A stretch of DNA of 64,000 bases, taken from NCBI RefSeq assembly GCF_003814815.1, contig NZ_RKQQ01000001.1, positions 434,001 to 498,000 of the forward strand, read 5' to 3'. The stretch is from Salisediminibacterium halotolerans (GTDB lineage Bacteria; Bacillota; Bacilli; Bacillales; Salisediminibacteriaceae). A program made the translations under genes and the position numbers. Each line of letters starts with the position of its first letter. Position 1 is the stretch's first letter. Below, piece by piece: positions 20,445-30,205 of this stretch. Under the pieces are notes generated by a model. It searched no databases and was not told where the DNA came from. It saw only the letters and a list, made by a program, of their open reading frames with translations.

Positions 20445-21361
20445 CACGCTTCAATCTCCTTCCGTTTGAAGTACCACAGAGCCAGCAAGCTGATGATCAA
20501 AATGATAAAGGCGATCAGCACCCCTTGGGTCGCTGCATAGCCGGCATCCTGCCTGCTGAAGTATAAGGAATACATAAATGTCGAACTCGACTGCGACGCA
20601 TCCCCAGGTCCGCCGCCTGTTAAAGCGACGATCACATCAAACAATTTCAAACCGCCGATAACGTTTAAGACAACGTTGATCGTAATCGATGGCGCCAAAA
20701 GCGGAAGGGTGATCGATTTGAATTGATCCCATTTCGAAGCGCCGTCAATATCCGCCGCTTCATAATAATCTTTTGATATGCTCTGCAAACCGGCTAAGTA
20801 AATAATCATCGCAATACCGACAAACTGATACACGTTGACGAGCATGATGATAAACGGATTCGCCGTCGGGTTCCCGAGTGCATTTACCGGGTCAAATCCG
20901 AAAAACATCAACGCATCATTCAAAGCACCATTTTGAAAAGCGAATACAAGGTAGAAAATATACCCCATGATCAGCGGACTGATAATAACAGGAAGATAAA
21001 TAATTGTTCGCGTCAGCGTCCGCATCTTAATGCTGCTATTAAGAAGCAATGCATAACCCAATCCGATCGCATTTTGCAAAATGGTGCTTCCAATACCGTA
21101 CAGCAGTGTATTGCGGACAACCGTCCACGTTGTCGGGTCCGAAAACATCCGGACGTACTGATCGAGACCGACAAAATTGCTCGTTTGCGAAAAACCGTCC
21201 CAATCTGTAAATGAAATCCGCACCCCGTTAAAAAACGGGTAAACAATGAAAGTCGTCACCAAAATAATCGCCGGCAAATACATCCACCATAATGATTTTT
21301 CTTTGGCAACCTTATAATTTTTCGGTTTTTGGCTTTGAGACTCGCTCGTTAGTTCCGCCAT
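20444..21361 (-). CDS. msmF: Sugar ABC transporter permease (MsmF/MelD type)
   Basis: Partner permease of the CUT1 importer, 305 residues, six membrane segments with an N-terminal cytoplasmic tail of about 25 residues. The EAA loop is [15 protein letters not shown]. It follows the binding-protein gene after 131 bp that contain a strong hairpin, and overlaps the second permease. With the GH36 enzyme downstream and the GH4 enzyme nearby, the substrate is probably raffinose, melibiose or a related alpha-galactoside. Confidence 0.93.
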   Translation of the reverse strand: MAELTSESQSQKPKNYKVAKEKSLWWMYLPAIILVTTFIVYPFFNGVRISFTDWDGFSQTSNFVGLDQYVRMFSDPTTWTVVRNTLLYGIGSTILQNAIGLGYALLLNSSIKMRTLTRTIIYLPVIISPLIMGYIFYLVFAFQNGALNDALMFFGFDPVNALGNPTANPFIIMLVNVYQFVGIAMIIYLAGLQSISKDYYEAADIDGASKWDQFKSITLPLLAPSITINVVLNVIGGLKLFDVIVALTGGGPGDASQSSSTFMYSLYFSRQDAGYAATQGVLIAFIILIISLLALWYFKRKEIEA

Positions 21362-21458
21362 CTTTCTCCACTCCTCACGATTCCGCCCTTATTTTTACAG
21401 CGGCACACATAAAGAGCGCCGCTGATTCATTCAGATTGTTTAGTTGATATCTTGATCG

Positions 21459-21486
21459 AAAAGGGGCAGTAGAGACCTGCCCCTTC
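21459..21486 (-). terminator. Hairpin/partial terminator after the binding-protein gene
   Basis: Minus-strand stem AAGGGGCAGG/CTGCCCCTT followed by a short T-run, directly after msmE. It probably lets only part of transcription continue into the permeases, keeping binding protein in excess. Confidence 0.75.
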
Positions 21487-21492
21487 AACCAT

Positions 21493-22878
21493 TTATTCGT
21501 TATCTTCGTCTTCAAAGTCTTCGATATCTTCTTCGTCGATATCGTCAAGATCATCCTCACCGTCATCTTCTTCACGGAGGCGTTCGTACTCGGAACCCAT
21601 CGTCTGTGCAGCTCCTTCAACATCGCCGTCCGACAGGAGCTCCGCAGTCGTCGTCGCCATCACATCCCACATACCGCTCGGGAGGTGGACACGGTCAAAG
21701 TACGGAATGACTTCGACATCGGAATAACGATCATAGTATTCAGAATAAAACGCGTCCGGTTCAATGTGTTCGAGAGCAGAGTCGACATTGGTCGCTTCCG
21801 CAATGCGCGTTGCCGGTTCGTCTTCTGTCATAAATTCAATAAACTTTTCCGCTTCTTCCGGATGGTCAGCGTCTTCAGATATCGAAATCGTGTTGCGCTC
21901 TCCGCCGATCCATGACGGGTCGTCGCCGTCATGATAAGCCGGCGTCGGCACTAACCCGATATTCGCATCCGGATTCACTTCTTGGGCATCCGGTCCGATC
22001 GAACCGACGATGAACATAAATCCGGCTTGGCCGCTCGCCATGATTTCAGGCGCTTGGGCGAATTGGGCCGTTAACACGTCTTGGTTCAACAGGTCGTCTT
22101 CGTGCAAGCCAAGCATCAGTTCCGCCATCGGTTCATAGTTGCTCCAATCAAACGAACCGTCTTGAAATTCGTCCGTGTAATCATGATCGGGATGCGTTTC
22201 AAACATCGGCGTCATCATTTGGTCAACCATTTGCGCCAACGTCCAGTCATCACCGCCCGGGATCCACAGCGGCGCTACTTGACCGCCGCTCTCATCGCGA
22301 ATCGTTTCGAGTGCCTCACGGAAGTCATCCCAGTTTGTCGGCGGCTCGATACCGTGTTCATCCAGGACGTCTTCATTGTAAATGACCCCGTCTTGCGCCT
22401 GGTTCATCGGATACGTGTACACCTTGCCGTCTTCGTCTGTAACAATGTCTTCCATTTGCTCATCTAAGTCATCGACCCAATCCATTCCGCTCAAATCACG
22501 GACATACTCACCGTAACGCAGCTGCGACCAGCCGTGCGTATCAAACAAATCCGGCACATCATCGGCAGCCATCATAACCCGGAGCTGATCTTCATAACTT
22601 CCGCCGGGAAAGTTCGCTTCAATCGAAATATTGGGATTTTCCTCTTCAAATTCGGCAATGAGATCCTCAAATTCGCCCCGTTCCCCTTCTGCTGTCATCG
22701 ATGAATAAAGTTCGAGCGTCACGTCATCACCTGAAGCTTCTTCGGTATTATTGTTATCATTGTTATTTTCCGCTCCGGCATTATTGTCATCATTGAGATT
22801 TTCCTCGCCGCCGCACGCTGTGATCACAGCTAAAGCCCCGGCTCCGAGCATTACTTTTAAATAAGCAGATTTCTTCAT
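21493..22878 (-). CDS. msmE: Sugar-binding lipoprotein of the ABC importer (MsmE type)
   Basis: Extracellular binding protein, 461 residues. Lipobox VITACGG at about residue 22, then an Asn/Asp linker (about residues 27-50) and a family 1 binding-protein fold (YSSMTAEGERGEFEDLIAEF onward). The last about 28 residues are an extreme acidic tail of Asp/Glu with almost no hydrophobics, which is not usual for the family. It is the first gene of the operon msmE-msmF-msmG-aga and has a promoter with cre and LacI operator. Confidence 0.92.
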   Translation of the reverse strand: MKKSAYLKVMLGAGALAVITACGGEENLNDDNNAGAENNNDNNNTEEASGDDVTLELYSSMTAEGERGEFEDLIAEFEEENPNISIEANFPGGSYEDQLRVMMAADDVPDLFDTHGWSQLRYGEYVRDLSGMDWVDDLDEQMEDIVTDEDGKVYTYPMNQAQDGVIYNEDVLDEHGIEPPTNWDDFREALETIRDESGGQVAPLWIPGGDDWTLAQMVDQMMTPMFETHPDHDYTDEFQDGSFDWSNYEPMAELMLGLHEDDLLNQDVLTAQFAQAPEIMASGQAGFMFIVGSIGPDAQEVNPDANIGLVPTPAYHDGDDPSWIGGERNTISISEDADHPEEAEKFIEFMTEDEPATRIAEATNVDSALEHIEPDAFYSEYYDRYSDVEVIPYFDRVHLPSGMWDVMATTTAELLSDGDVEGAAQTMGSEYERLREEDDGEDDLDDIDEEDIEDFEDEDNE

Positions 22879-22961
22879 TTCATTTCCCCCTTAATTGGAT
22901 TCGTACTTCACCAGACAGCGTTTCCGCTTAAAAGTAAAAAAGTAGGTAAAACACCTCCATG

Positions 22962-22972
22962 TTTTACTAAAA
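22962..22972 (-). promoter_or_regulatory. LacI-type operator downstream of the msmE promoter
   Basis: TTTTACTAAAA, an 11-bp palindrome positioned about 10-20 bp after the predicted msmE start site. It shares the TTTACTAAA core with the palindrome at 16245-16257. Confidence 0.6.
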
Positions 22973-22988
22973 TTTATTAACTACTTGC

Positions 22989-23017
22989 AATATAACAGAT
23001 TAAGCAAGCGCTTTCAA
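22989..23017 (-). promoter_or_regulatory. msmE promoter
   Basis: Minus-strand -35 TTGAAA (23012-23017), 17 bp, -10 TATATT (22989-22994). Confidence 0.75.
23003..23017 (-). promoter_or_regulatory. cre site (CcpA) over the msmE -35
   Basis: Minus-strand TTGAAAGCGCTTGCT is a canonical cre, matching the consensus at all positions and highly palindromic. It covers the -35 and most of the spacer, predicting repression by glucose. Confidence 0.85.
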
Positions 23018-23092
23018 CACTTTTTTAGAAAATTTTATTAATTTCAAACAATCATAAAAACCCCCTTTATATAAGGTTTTTCCATAAATTCG

Positions 23093-24211
<1,119 letters not shown>

Positions 24212-24244
24212 ACACACTTCAAAACGATGAGAGGATGACAGGAA

Positions 24245-25552
24245 ATGAATAAGATCACTTTTATCGGTGCTGGGAGCACCATTTTCGCGAAAAACATTCT
24301 CGGCGACTGCATGTTTGTCCCTGCTTTGGAAAACTTTGAGTTCGCGCTGTTTGATATTGATGAAACGCGGCTGAAAGAATCAGAACAAATGCTCAAAAAC
24401 TTGCGCGACAATTACAATCCGTCGATCACAATCAACGCGTATACCAACCGGCGTGAAGCGCTGTCTAATGCCGCTTATGTCATCAATGCGATTCAAGTCG
24501 GCGGTTATAAACCGAGCACCGTGATTGATTTTGAGATCCCGAAATCATTCGGTTTGGAGCAGACGATCGGCGACACAATCGGGATCGGCGGTCTGTTTCG
24601 CACATTGAGAACACTGCCGGTTATGTTTGATATTGCCCGCGATATTGAAAAGGTTTGCCCGGATGCCTGGCTCTTAAATTACACGAATCCGATGTCAACA
24701 TTGACAGCCGCCATCCAGCAGCATACAAACGTTAAAACGATCGGCCTTTGCCACAGTGTCCAAGTATGCGTGCCGGAACTGTTTGAGAAGCTTGACATCG
24801 ACGTGAATCCGGCTGACACCGAGCAGGAAATTGCCGGCATCAACCATATGGCTTGGCTCTTGAAAATTAAAAAAGACGGCAAAGATTTATACCCGGAAAT
24901 CAAACAAAAGGCGCGCGAAAAGCAAAACGAACAACACGATGATATGGTCCGGTTTGAATTGATGGAACAATTCGGCTATTATGTGACCGAATCATCCGAG
25001 CACAATGCTGAATACCACCCGTATTTTATTAAAAGCCGTTACCCGGAGCTGATCGATGCCTATAACATTCCGCTCGATGAGTACCCGCGCCGCTGCGTCA
25101 ATCAAATCGAAGAATGGGAACAAATGCGCGACGACATTGTCCAAGACAGCTCGATCACGCACGAACGCTCAAACGAGTACGGCTCGCGGATTATTGAAGC
25201 GATCGAAACCGATGTTCCGTTTAAATTCGGCGGAAACTTGGTCAACCGCGGCGGTCTGATCAGCAACCTCCCGGAAAATGCCTGCGTTGAAGTGCCGTGT
25301 GTCGCCGACCGCAGCGGTATTGCGCCGACCCATGTCGGCGCCTTGCCCGAACAGCTCGCTGCCTTAAATCGGACGAACATCAACACACAAATCATGACAG
25401 TTGAAGCTGTCGTGCGAAACTCAAAAGACGCCGTTTATCAGGCGGCGTTACTCGATCCGCACACATCGAGCGAGCTTTCGATTGCCGATACAGTCAAACT
25501 TTGCGACGCCTTGATTGAAGCTCACGGCGATTGGCTCCCGCCCCTTAACTGA
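24245..25552 (+). CDS. melA: Alpha-galactosidase, GH4 MelA type
   Basis: NAD- and Mn-dependent alpha-galactosidase, 435 residues. The N-terminal Rossmann motif is ITFIGAGSTIFAKNIL. The GH4 metal/active-site features GLCHSVQ, AGINHMAWL and LLNYTNPMS are present. It uses an oxidation-elimination mechanism quite unlike the GH36 enzyme encoded 5 kb away. It is cotranscribed with the LacI regulator upstream and closed by a terminator at 25582-25628. It is cytoplasmic. Confidence 0.95.
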   Translation: MNKITFIGAGSTIFAKNILGDCMFVPALENFEFALFDIDETRLKESEQMLKNLRDNYNPSITINAYTNRREALSNAAYVINAIQVGGYKPSTVIDFEIPKSFGLEQTIGDTIGIGGLFRTLRTLPVMFDIARDIEKVCPDAWLLNYTNPMSTLTAAIQQHTNVKTIGLCHSVQVCVPELFEKLDIDVNPADTEQEIAGINHMAWLLKIKKDGKDLYPEIKQKAREKQNEQHDDMVRFELMEQFGYYVTESSEHNAEYHPYFIKSRYPELIDAYNIPLDEYPRRCVNQIEEWEQMRDDIVQDSSITHERSNEYGSRIIEAIETDVPFKFGGNLVNRGGLISNLPENACVEVPCVADRSGIAPTHVGALPEQLAALNRTNINTQIMTVEAVVRNSKDAVYQAALLDPHTSSELSIADTVKLCDALIEAHGDWLPPLN

Positions 25553-25581
25553 ACGAATTGACGGAACTTATTCCGATAATG

Positions 25582-25628
25582 AAACCGGCAAAGACATGCT
25601 TCCCCCTCCATGTCTCTTGCCGGTTTTC
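25582..25628 (+). terminator. Terminator of the lacI-melA transcript
   Basis: Long stem AAACCGGCAA-AGACATG with CATGTCT-TTGCCGGTTT, ending in TTTTC, 30 bp after the melA stop. Confidence 0.8.
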
Positions 25629-25725
25629 AATTTTGAGGAAAATTTTGACGAAATCGAAAACACGTTCCACAACGGCGGAAAAGATGATAAAGTATAATCC
25701 ATCAACAGTTATGAAAGGCGGCCGT

Positions 25726-26295
25726 ATGATGATTTATCCTCTGCAAAAGACGATTTACCGAACGCTCAGCCGTTCATGGGCACAAGGAAAATACGAGCGG
25801 ATCCGGCCGCACCTTAACCCGGGTGACAAAATAATCGATTTAGGCGCCGGCAAATGCGCGCTTAGCGGTATGCTCATGGAAAACGGCTTTGATGTAACGC
25901 CTGTTGATGTGTCTGACAATAGCTTTAATCCTGACATAAAGCCTGTCATTTACAACGGCACTACCTTGCCGTTTGAAGAGGATACATTTGACGTCGCGCT
26001 TTTGCTCACGGTCTTGCATCACACCCCGGACCCTGACACCGTGTTAAACGAAGCTCTCCGTACAGCGAAGCGGATCATCGTGATTGAAGATGTTTATGAA
26101 AACCCGGCGCAAAAGCAATTAACGTATGTCACCGACAGTTTGTTCAATTGCGAATTTCGCGGCCACCCGCACACGAACCGGACGCATCTCGAGTGGCTGC
26201 TTACGTTTGACCGCCTCGGCTTACGTGTGCGCGCTGTGACAGAGCAGCGTCTTTTACTGTTTTATAAACAAGTTATGTACCATCTCGAAAAATAA
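25726..26295 (+). CDS. SAM-dependent methyltransferase, class I
   Basis: About 189 residues from the start at 25726 (AAAGGCGG upstream; a second ATG follows directly). Class I methyltransferase motifs: motif I IIDLGAGKCALSG, an acidic strand end at TPVDVSD, motif IV region DVALLLTVLHHTPDPD. The target is unknown. A TATAAT at 25693 without a good -35 suggests its own weak promoter. It is convergent with fabZ. Confidence 0.82.
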   Translation: MMIYPLQKTIYRTLSRSWAQGKYERIRPHLNPGDKIIDLGAGKCALSGMLMENGFDVTPVDVSDNSFNPDIKPVIYNGTTLPFEEDTFDVALLLTVLHHTPDPDTVLNEALRTAKRIIVIEDVYENPAQKQLTYVTDSLFNCEFRGHPHTNRTHLEWLLTFDRLGLRVRAVTEQRLLLFYKQVMYHLEK

Positions 26296-26301
26296 GCGAA
26301 T

Positions 26302-26329
26302 AAAAAAGCTGCCGAACGGCAGCTTTTTT
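26302..26329. terminator. Bidirectional terminator between the methyltransferase and fabZ
   Basis: AAAAAAGCTGCCG-AA-CGGCAGCTTTTTT, a symmetrical intrinsic terminator serving both convergent genes. Confidence 0.9.
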
Positions 26330-26332
26330 CGA

Positions 26333-26767
26333 TCACGATTCTTTATCGCCTAAGGCAAACATCAGCTCGGCTTCAGCGACAATGTTGTTATCGACATAAG
26401 CTGTCGCCTTGCCCTTGCCGATCGTTCCGCGCAGACGGGTAATTTCAACATCCAACGTGAGCTGATCCCCCGGTTTTACTTGCCCTTTAAAGCGGCAGTC
26501 ATTAATCCCGGCAAAAAACGCCAGTTTCCCGCGGTTTTCCTCTTTTTTCAAAATCGCCACCGCTCCCGTTTGGGCGAGCGCTTCGATAATCAATACCCCC
26601 GGCATCACCGGATAATCAGGAAAATGACCGTTGAAAAACTCTTCGTTCGCACTGACATTTTTCGTCGCCACCGCGCGCTTGCCTTCTTCGACTTCATCGA
26701 CCCGGTCGATTAACAAAAACGGATAACGGTGCGGAATAATTTCTTTAATTTCATCAATATTCAACAT
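26333..26767 (-). CDS. fabZ: 3-hydroxyacyl-ACP dehydratase
   Basis: Dehydrates 3-hydroxyacyl-ACP in fatty-acid elongation. 144 residues, normal FabZ size and hot-dog fold. The catalytic His is in [20 protein letters not shown] and the N-terminal [11 protein letters not shown] is characteristic. RBS GGGGG about 12 bp upstream. In B. subtilis the same gene (ywpB) follows flhP; here epuA and its terminator lie between, so fabZ probably has a separate promoter. Confidence 0.96.
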   Translation of the reverse strand: MLNIDEIKEIIPHRYPFLLIDRVDEVEEGKRAVATKNVSANEEFFNGHFPDYPVMPGVLIIEALAQTGAVAILKKEENRGKLAFFAGINDCRFKGQVKPGDQLTLDVEITRLRGTIGKGKATAYVDNNIVAEAELMFALGDKES

Positions 26768-26856
26768 AGTTTAATCTGCCCCCTGTCTGATTTTTTCCTT
26801 ACGGTTCAGTTTAGAGGTTTTCCCCGAGCCATGCAAGGCGGCATTTAAAAACAAAA

Positions 26857-26878
26857 AACCTCCGCTAACGGAGGTTTT
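26857..26878 (-). terminator. Terminator overlapping the epuA stop codon
   Basis: Minus-strand AAACCTCCGTTAGCGGAGGTTTTTTG. The epuA stop codon TAA lies at the base of the stem. Confidence 0.85.
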
Positions 26879-27203
26879 AATCGCGTTCGTATTCGGTTCC
26901 TTCAAAAATGATATCGTGAATATGATACCACGTATCGGGGTTAAAGACGTCAAACGGGTTCGTTCCATCGCCGACGATCGCATACCCGGCCATCGCCCCG
27001 ACGATCAAAGCAGCTCCCGCGAGCAGCAAAATTAACACGAGGCGAAGCCAAACAGGGATTAACCGAATCCGTCCCGGCTTCTCCCGGCGCTTCTTTTTGC
27101 CTTCATTGTCAGCGCTATGCTGTCCGTTTGAGCCGGTTTGAGCGGCATCTTCAGAATGCTGATACTGCGAACTCCCGTTTTCCGCACTGCTCTTTTTCGC
27201 CAT
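26877..27203 (-). CDS. epuA: EpuA-like small membrane protein
   Basis: 108 residues. About 45 hydrophilic, Ser/Gln/Lys-rich residues precede one membrane segment (LRLVLILLLAGAALIVGAMAG), then a short conserved tail (DVFNPDTWYHIHDIIFEG). This pattern fits the EpuA family, often annotated in bacilli as 'DNA-directed RNA polymerase subunit beta', a name with no clear support here. It lies between flhP and fabZ, as in relatives. Function unknown. Confidence 0.7.
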   Translation of the reverse strand: MAKKSSAENGSSQYQHSEDAAQTGSNGQHSADNEGKKKRREKPGRIRLIPVWLRLVLILLLAGAALIVGAMAGYAIVGDGTNPFDVFNPDTWYHIHDIIFEGTEYERD

Positions 27204-27286
27204 GATTTCCTCCGTTATCCTTGCTTGTCGTAACTTTTCACTTTAGTAGCTGACGCCGCGTCCGTCAACTTTTCAACCCTTGCCGC

Positions 27287-28117
27287 TTAGCGGAGATTCG
27301 AAACCATTTCCTGCATTTGATTGGAAATGTCAGCCGCGCGGGAATTCATTTGATACGACCTTTGTGCTTCGAGCATGCTCGTCATTTCGCGGCCCATATC
27401 AACATTGGATGATTCCAGTGCGCCTTGCTGAAAAACCTCGGTTCCGGCAGCTTCATCGAGTACATCATCGATCTCAAGGCCGACGGCATCGAGATCGCCG
27501 AAGACGAAATTATTTTCGCCTTGCGATTCCAAATGCTGCGGATGAGTGATGTTGACAAGCTGAAGCTGGGCGACGTCTTCCGTTTCACCGTCTTCAAGCA
27601 CGCCTTCAATCGTGCCGTCTTCATAAATCGTAAAATCGCTATACTCAGACGACATCACGACGGGATCGCCGGCCTCATCAAGGAGATAATCGCCTTGATG
27701 ATTAACAACGAAGTTTTCCGTCTCATCCTCCGGGTTCGGACTGAAATAAAACGCGCCGTCCCGCGTAAATCGCCGGTCGCCGTCGTCCCCGGGCTCAAGC
27801 TCAAAAAAATAGCCCGGTTCCGTCAAAGCGATATCTAATTCACGCCCGGTTTCATTAATGCTCCCCTGCTCAAACCGGACCGCCGTCTGTGAGACACCGG
27901 CTCCGGAGCCGCGGCGGATGCCGTTCGGGGTGTCGCGGCCCATTTCAAACTCGTCCCGCGACAGGTTATCGACTTGCTGGAAAAGCAAATCATTAAAGGA
28001 TGTATCGCGGCGTTTAAATCCTGTCGTATTCGCGTTCGCCAAGTTATCGCCGATCGTATCCAATTGTTGCTGCAGCTGGCCCATCGTGACGGCCGAGTTG
28101 ATCATTGCCTGGTTCAT
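27287..28117 (-). CDS. flhP: Flagellar hook-basal body protein FlhP
   Basis: Rod/hook family protein (FlgG/FlgF-like), 276 residues. The N-terminal rod motif is DTIGDNLANANTTGFK and the C-terminal coiled-coil region SSNVDMGREMTSMLEAQRSYQ ends in NQMQEMVSN. In B. subtilis FlhO and FlhP are distal rod components needed for hook assembly. 41 bp downstream of flhO, in the mbl-flhO-flhP cluster; spoIIID, which precedes mbl in B. subtilis, is missing. Confidence 0.93.
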   Translation of the reverse strand: MNQAMINSAVTMGQLQQQLDTIGDNLANANTTGFKRRDTSFNDLLFQQVDNLSRDEFEMGRDTPNGIRRGSGAGVSQTAVRFEQGSINETGRELDIALTEPGYFFELEPGDDGDRRFTRDGAFYFSPNPEDETENFVVNHQGDYLLDEAGDPVVMSSEYSDFTIYEDGTIEGVLEDGETEDVAQLQLVNITHPQHLESQGENNFVFGDLDAVGLEIDDVLDEAAGTEVFQQGALESSNVDMGREMTSMLEAQRSYQMNSRAADISNQMQEMVSNLR

Positions 28118-28158
28118 ACGGCTTCACCTGCTCTCTGTATCTTTATCGCTTGAATCAT

Positions 28159-28983
28159 TTACTGCAGGCGGCCGATATCATTCGCTGCCCGCTCCATGCT
28201 TTGATCATAAGCTTGGAGAACTTGTTGGTTCGCTTCAAACGACCGCATCGTTGCCATCATTTCCGACATCGTCCGATTGACATCGACGTTTGAGCCTTCC
28301 AACGCGCCTTGCTGAATTTGATATTCCGTCTCGTCATTTCCGATCGCTGTGACGATCTCTTCCTCGCCTTCGTAATTCAGCAAGCCGGATCCTTCTTTCA
28401 CCAAGTTCTCGGCATCAGGAATGACGACGACGTTTAATTGCCCGAGCACATCTTCATCTGCATCGGTGATGACGCCGTCCTCACTGATATCAATGTTTTC
28501 CGTTGCAACGTTGATCGCTTCGCCGTCCTCACCGCGAACATAGTAGCCGTCCGGTGTGGTTAAAAACCCTTCGCCGTCAATCGCGAAGTTGCCGTTGCGC
28601 GTATAACGGACGTCGCCGTCATCGTTCACAGCTTCAAAAGCGAGCATTGCCGGATTGCCTGTTTCCGGATCTTCCGGCACTCCTCCTTGGAGAAGCGCAG
28701 CATCAGTCGAGTTGCCCGTTTCGCGCATATCACCTTGTGTAAAATTCGGTGTGCGTTCCTGCATATATACGCCGGTCGCTAACGTTCCGACATCACGCGA
28801 TCCGTGCGTCTCCGGGTGATCCGTTCCGACTGCCTGGATCAGCTGCTGCGGAAACGTCCGCAACGAACCTTGGTCTGCTTTATACCCCGGTGTATTGGCA
28901 TTCGCTACGTTGTTTGACAGCATTTCTTGTCGGCGCTGCTGGGCTATCATTCCGGCGCCGGCGCCGTACATTCCTCTGAGCAT
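28159..28983 (-). CDS. flhO: Flagellar hook-basal body protein FlhO
   Basis: 274 residues. N-terminal motif RRQEMLSNNVANANTPGYK and C-terminal GSNVDVNRTMSEMMATMRSFEANQ mark the flagellar rod/hook family. It is a paralogue of flhP next to it. It follows mbl by 30 bp, so cell-shape and flagellar genes share a transcript. Together with the chemotaxis receptor at 57975 it implies a motile cell. Confidence 0.93.
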   Translation of the reverse strand: MLRGMYGAGAGMIAQQRRQEMLSNNVANANTPGYKADQGSLRTFPQQLIQAVGTDHPETHGSRDVGTLATGVYMQERTPNFTQGDMRETGNSTDAALLQGGVPEDPETGNPAMLAFEAVNDDGDVRYTRNGNFAIDGEGFLTTPDGYYVRGEDGEAINVATENIDISEDGVITDADEDVLGQLNVVVIPDAENLVKEGSGLLNYEGEEEIVTAIGNDETEYQIQQGALEGSNVDVNRTMSEMMATMRSFEANQQVLQAYDQSMERAANDIGRLQ

Positions 28984-29013
28984 GCGCTCACCTCTTTTGT
29001 TTGTCTCTTCTCA

Positions 29014-30018
29014 TTAAACAGAGATTTTTTTGCGTTCCAGACGGTCGAGATTTTCAAGCATCATACCTGTGCCGTTAACGACTGAATCCATCGGCTCTTC
29101 CGCCAAGAAAACAGGCACTTTCAATTCATCTGACAGCAGCTGGTCGATCCCGTGCAAATAGGCGCCGCCTCCGGTAATAATAATACCGCGATCAATAATA
29201 TCCGCCGAAAGCTCGGGCGGGGTATTTTCCAAGACATTTTTGGCAGCTTGGACGATTTGGTCGACCGATTCCGCCATCGCTCCGCGGACTTCTTCGGAAC
29301 CGACTGAAATCGTCCGCGGCAATCCGCTGACGAGGTCACGGCCGCGAATTTCAATTTCCTCTTTACGCGCGCCCGGAAAAGCCGTGCCGACTTGTTTCTT
29401 AATGTCCTCTGCCGACCGGTCGCCGATCAGCAATTTATATTCTTTTTTCACGTGCTGTAAAATATCGTGATCAAACGTATCGCCGGCAACTTTGATTGAT
29501 TCTGCGGTGACGACACCGCCCATCGACAGTACCGCGACATCCGCCGTTCCGCCGCCGATGTCAACAATCATATTTCCGCTCGGCTGATAAATATCCATTC
29601 CGGCGCCGACTGCGGCGACTTTCGGTTCTTCTTCAATGTATACTTGCTTGCTGCCGCTCTTTTCAGCGGCTTCGCGGATCGCTTTTTGCTCTACAGATGT
29701 AATATTTGTCGGGCAGCAGATCAGCATGCGCGGCTTCGTGAACCAGCCTTTAACTTGAATTTTATTTAAAAAGTGTTTAAGCATTTGCTCTGTTGTGTCA
29801 AAGTCAGCGATGACGCCGTCTTTCAAGGGCCGTGTCGCAACGATATTGCCGGGGGTGCGTCCGACCATCTGAAAAGCTTCATCGCCGACAGCCAGCACTT
29901 CCTTCGTCTGCGCATCCATCGCAACGACCGACGGTTCATTCAATACAATTCCGCGTCCTTTTACATGAATCAATACATTCGCCGTACCTAAATCAATCCC
30001 GATATCTCGACCTAACAT
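29014..30018 (-). CDS. mbl: MreB-like cell-shape protein Mbl
   Basis: Actin-like filament protein directing lateral wall synthesis. 334 residues. Phosphate-1 loop DIGIDLGTANVLIHVKG, connect and phosphate-2 region MIVDIGGGTADVAVLS, adenosine motif GIIITGGGAYLHGID. Context with flhO and flhP identifies it as Mbl rather than MreB. In sporulating relatives spoIIID lies immediately upstream; here there is only a 188-bp gap with the murA terminator. Confidence 0.95.
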   Translation of the reverse strand: MLGRDIGIDLGTANVLIHVKGRGIVLNEPSVVAMDAQTKEVLAVGDEAFQMVGRTPGNIVATRPLKDGVIADFDTTEQMLKHFLNKIQVKGWFTKPRMLICCPTNITSVEQKAIREAAEKSGSKQVYIEEEPKVAAVGAGMDIYQPSGNMIVDIGGGTADVAVLSMGGVVTAESIKVAGDTFDHDILQHVKKEYKLLIGDRSAEDIKKQVGTAFPGARKEEIEIRGRDLVSGLPRTISVGSEEVRGAMAESVDQIVQAAKNVLENTPPELSADIIDRGIIITGGGAYLHGIDQLLSDELKVPVFLAEEPMDSVVNGTGMMLENLDRLERKKISV

Positions 30019-30134
30019 ATTTTTCCTCCTGACGTGCTATACAGTAAGCAATCTTTTCCTTCTTTGAGCCTTTTAACCGTCATTCTACACCGTCTCATTT
30101 TATCATAATTCGACACGCTAAGGGTAGAGCGAAT

Positions 30135-30183
30135 AAAAAATCCCATGTTAAAGATCCCTCCGGAACTTGCTCGGAGGGATTTG
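30135..30183 (-). terminator. Terminator of murA
   Basis: Minus-strand stem ATCCCTCCG/CGGAGGGAT with an outer AAATCCC/GGGATTTTTT pairing that ends in T6. Confidence 0.75.
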
Positions 30184-30205
30184 TTTATATCTTTGTTGCC
30201 GGCTG

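Noticed and set aside
23055-23085. Terminator-like dyad between msmE and the second lacI
   Set aside because: The arms pair poorly around ATATA, and a terminator in this divergent promoter region would have no transcript to end.
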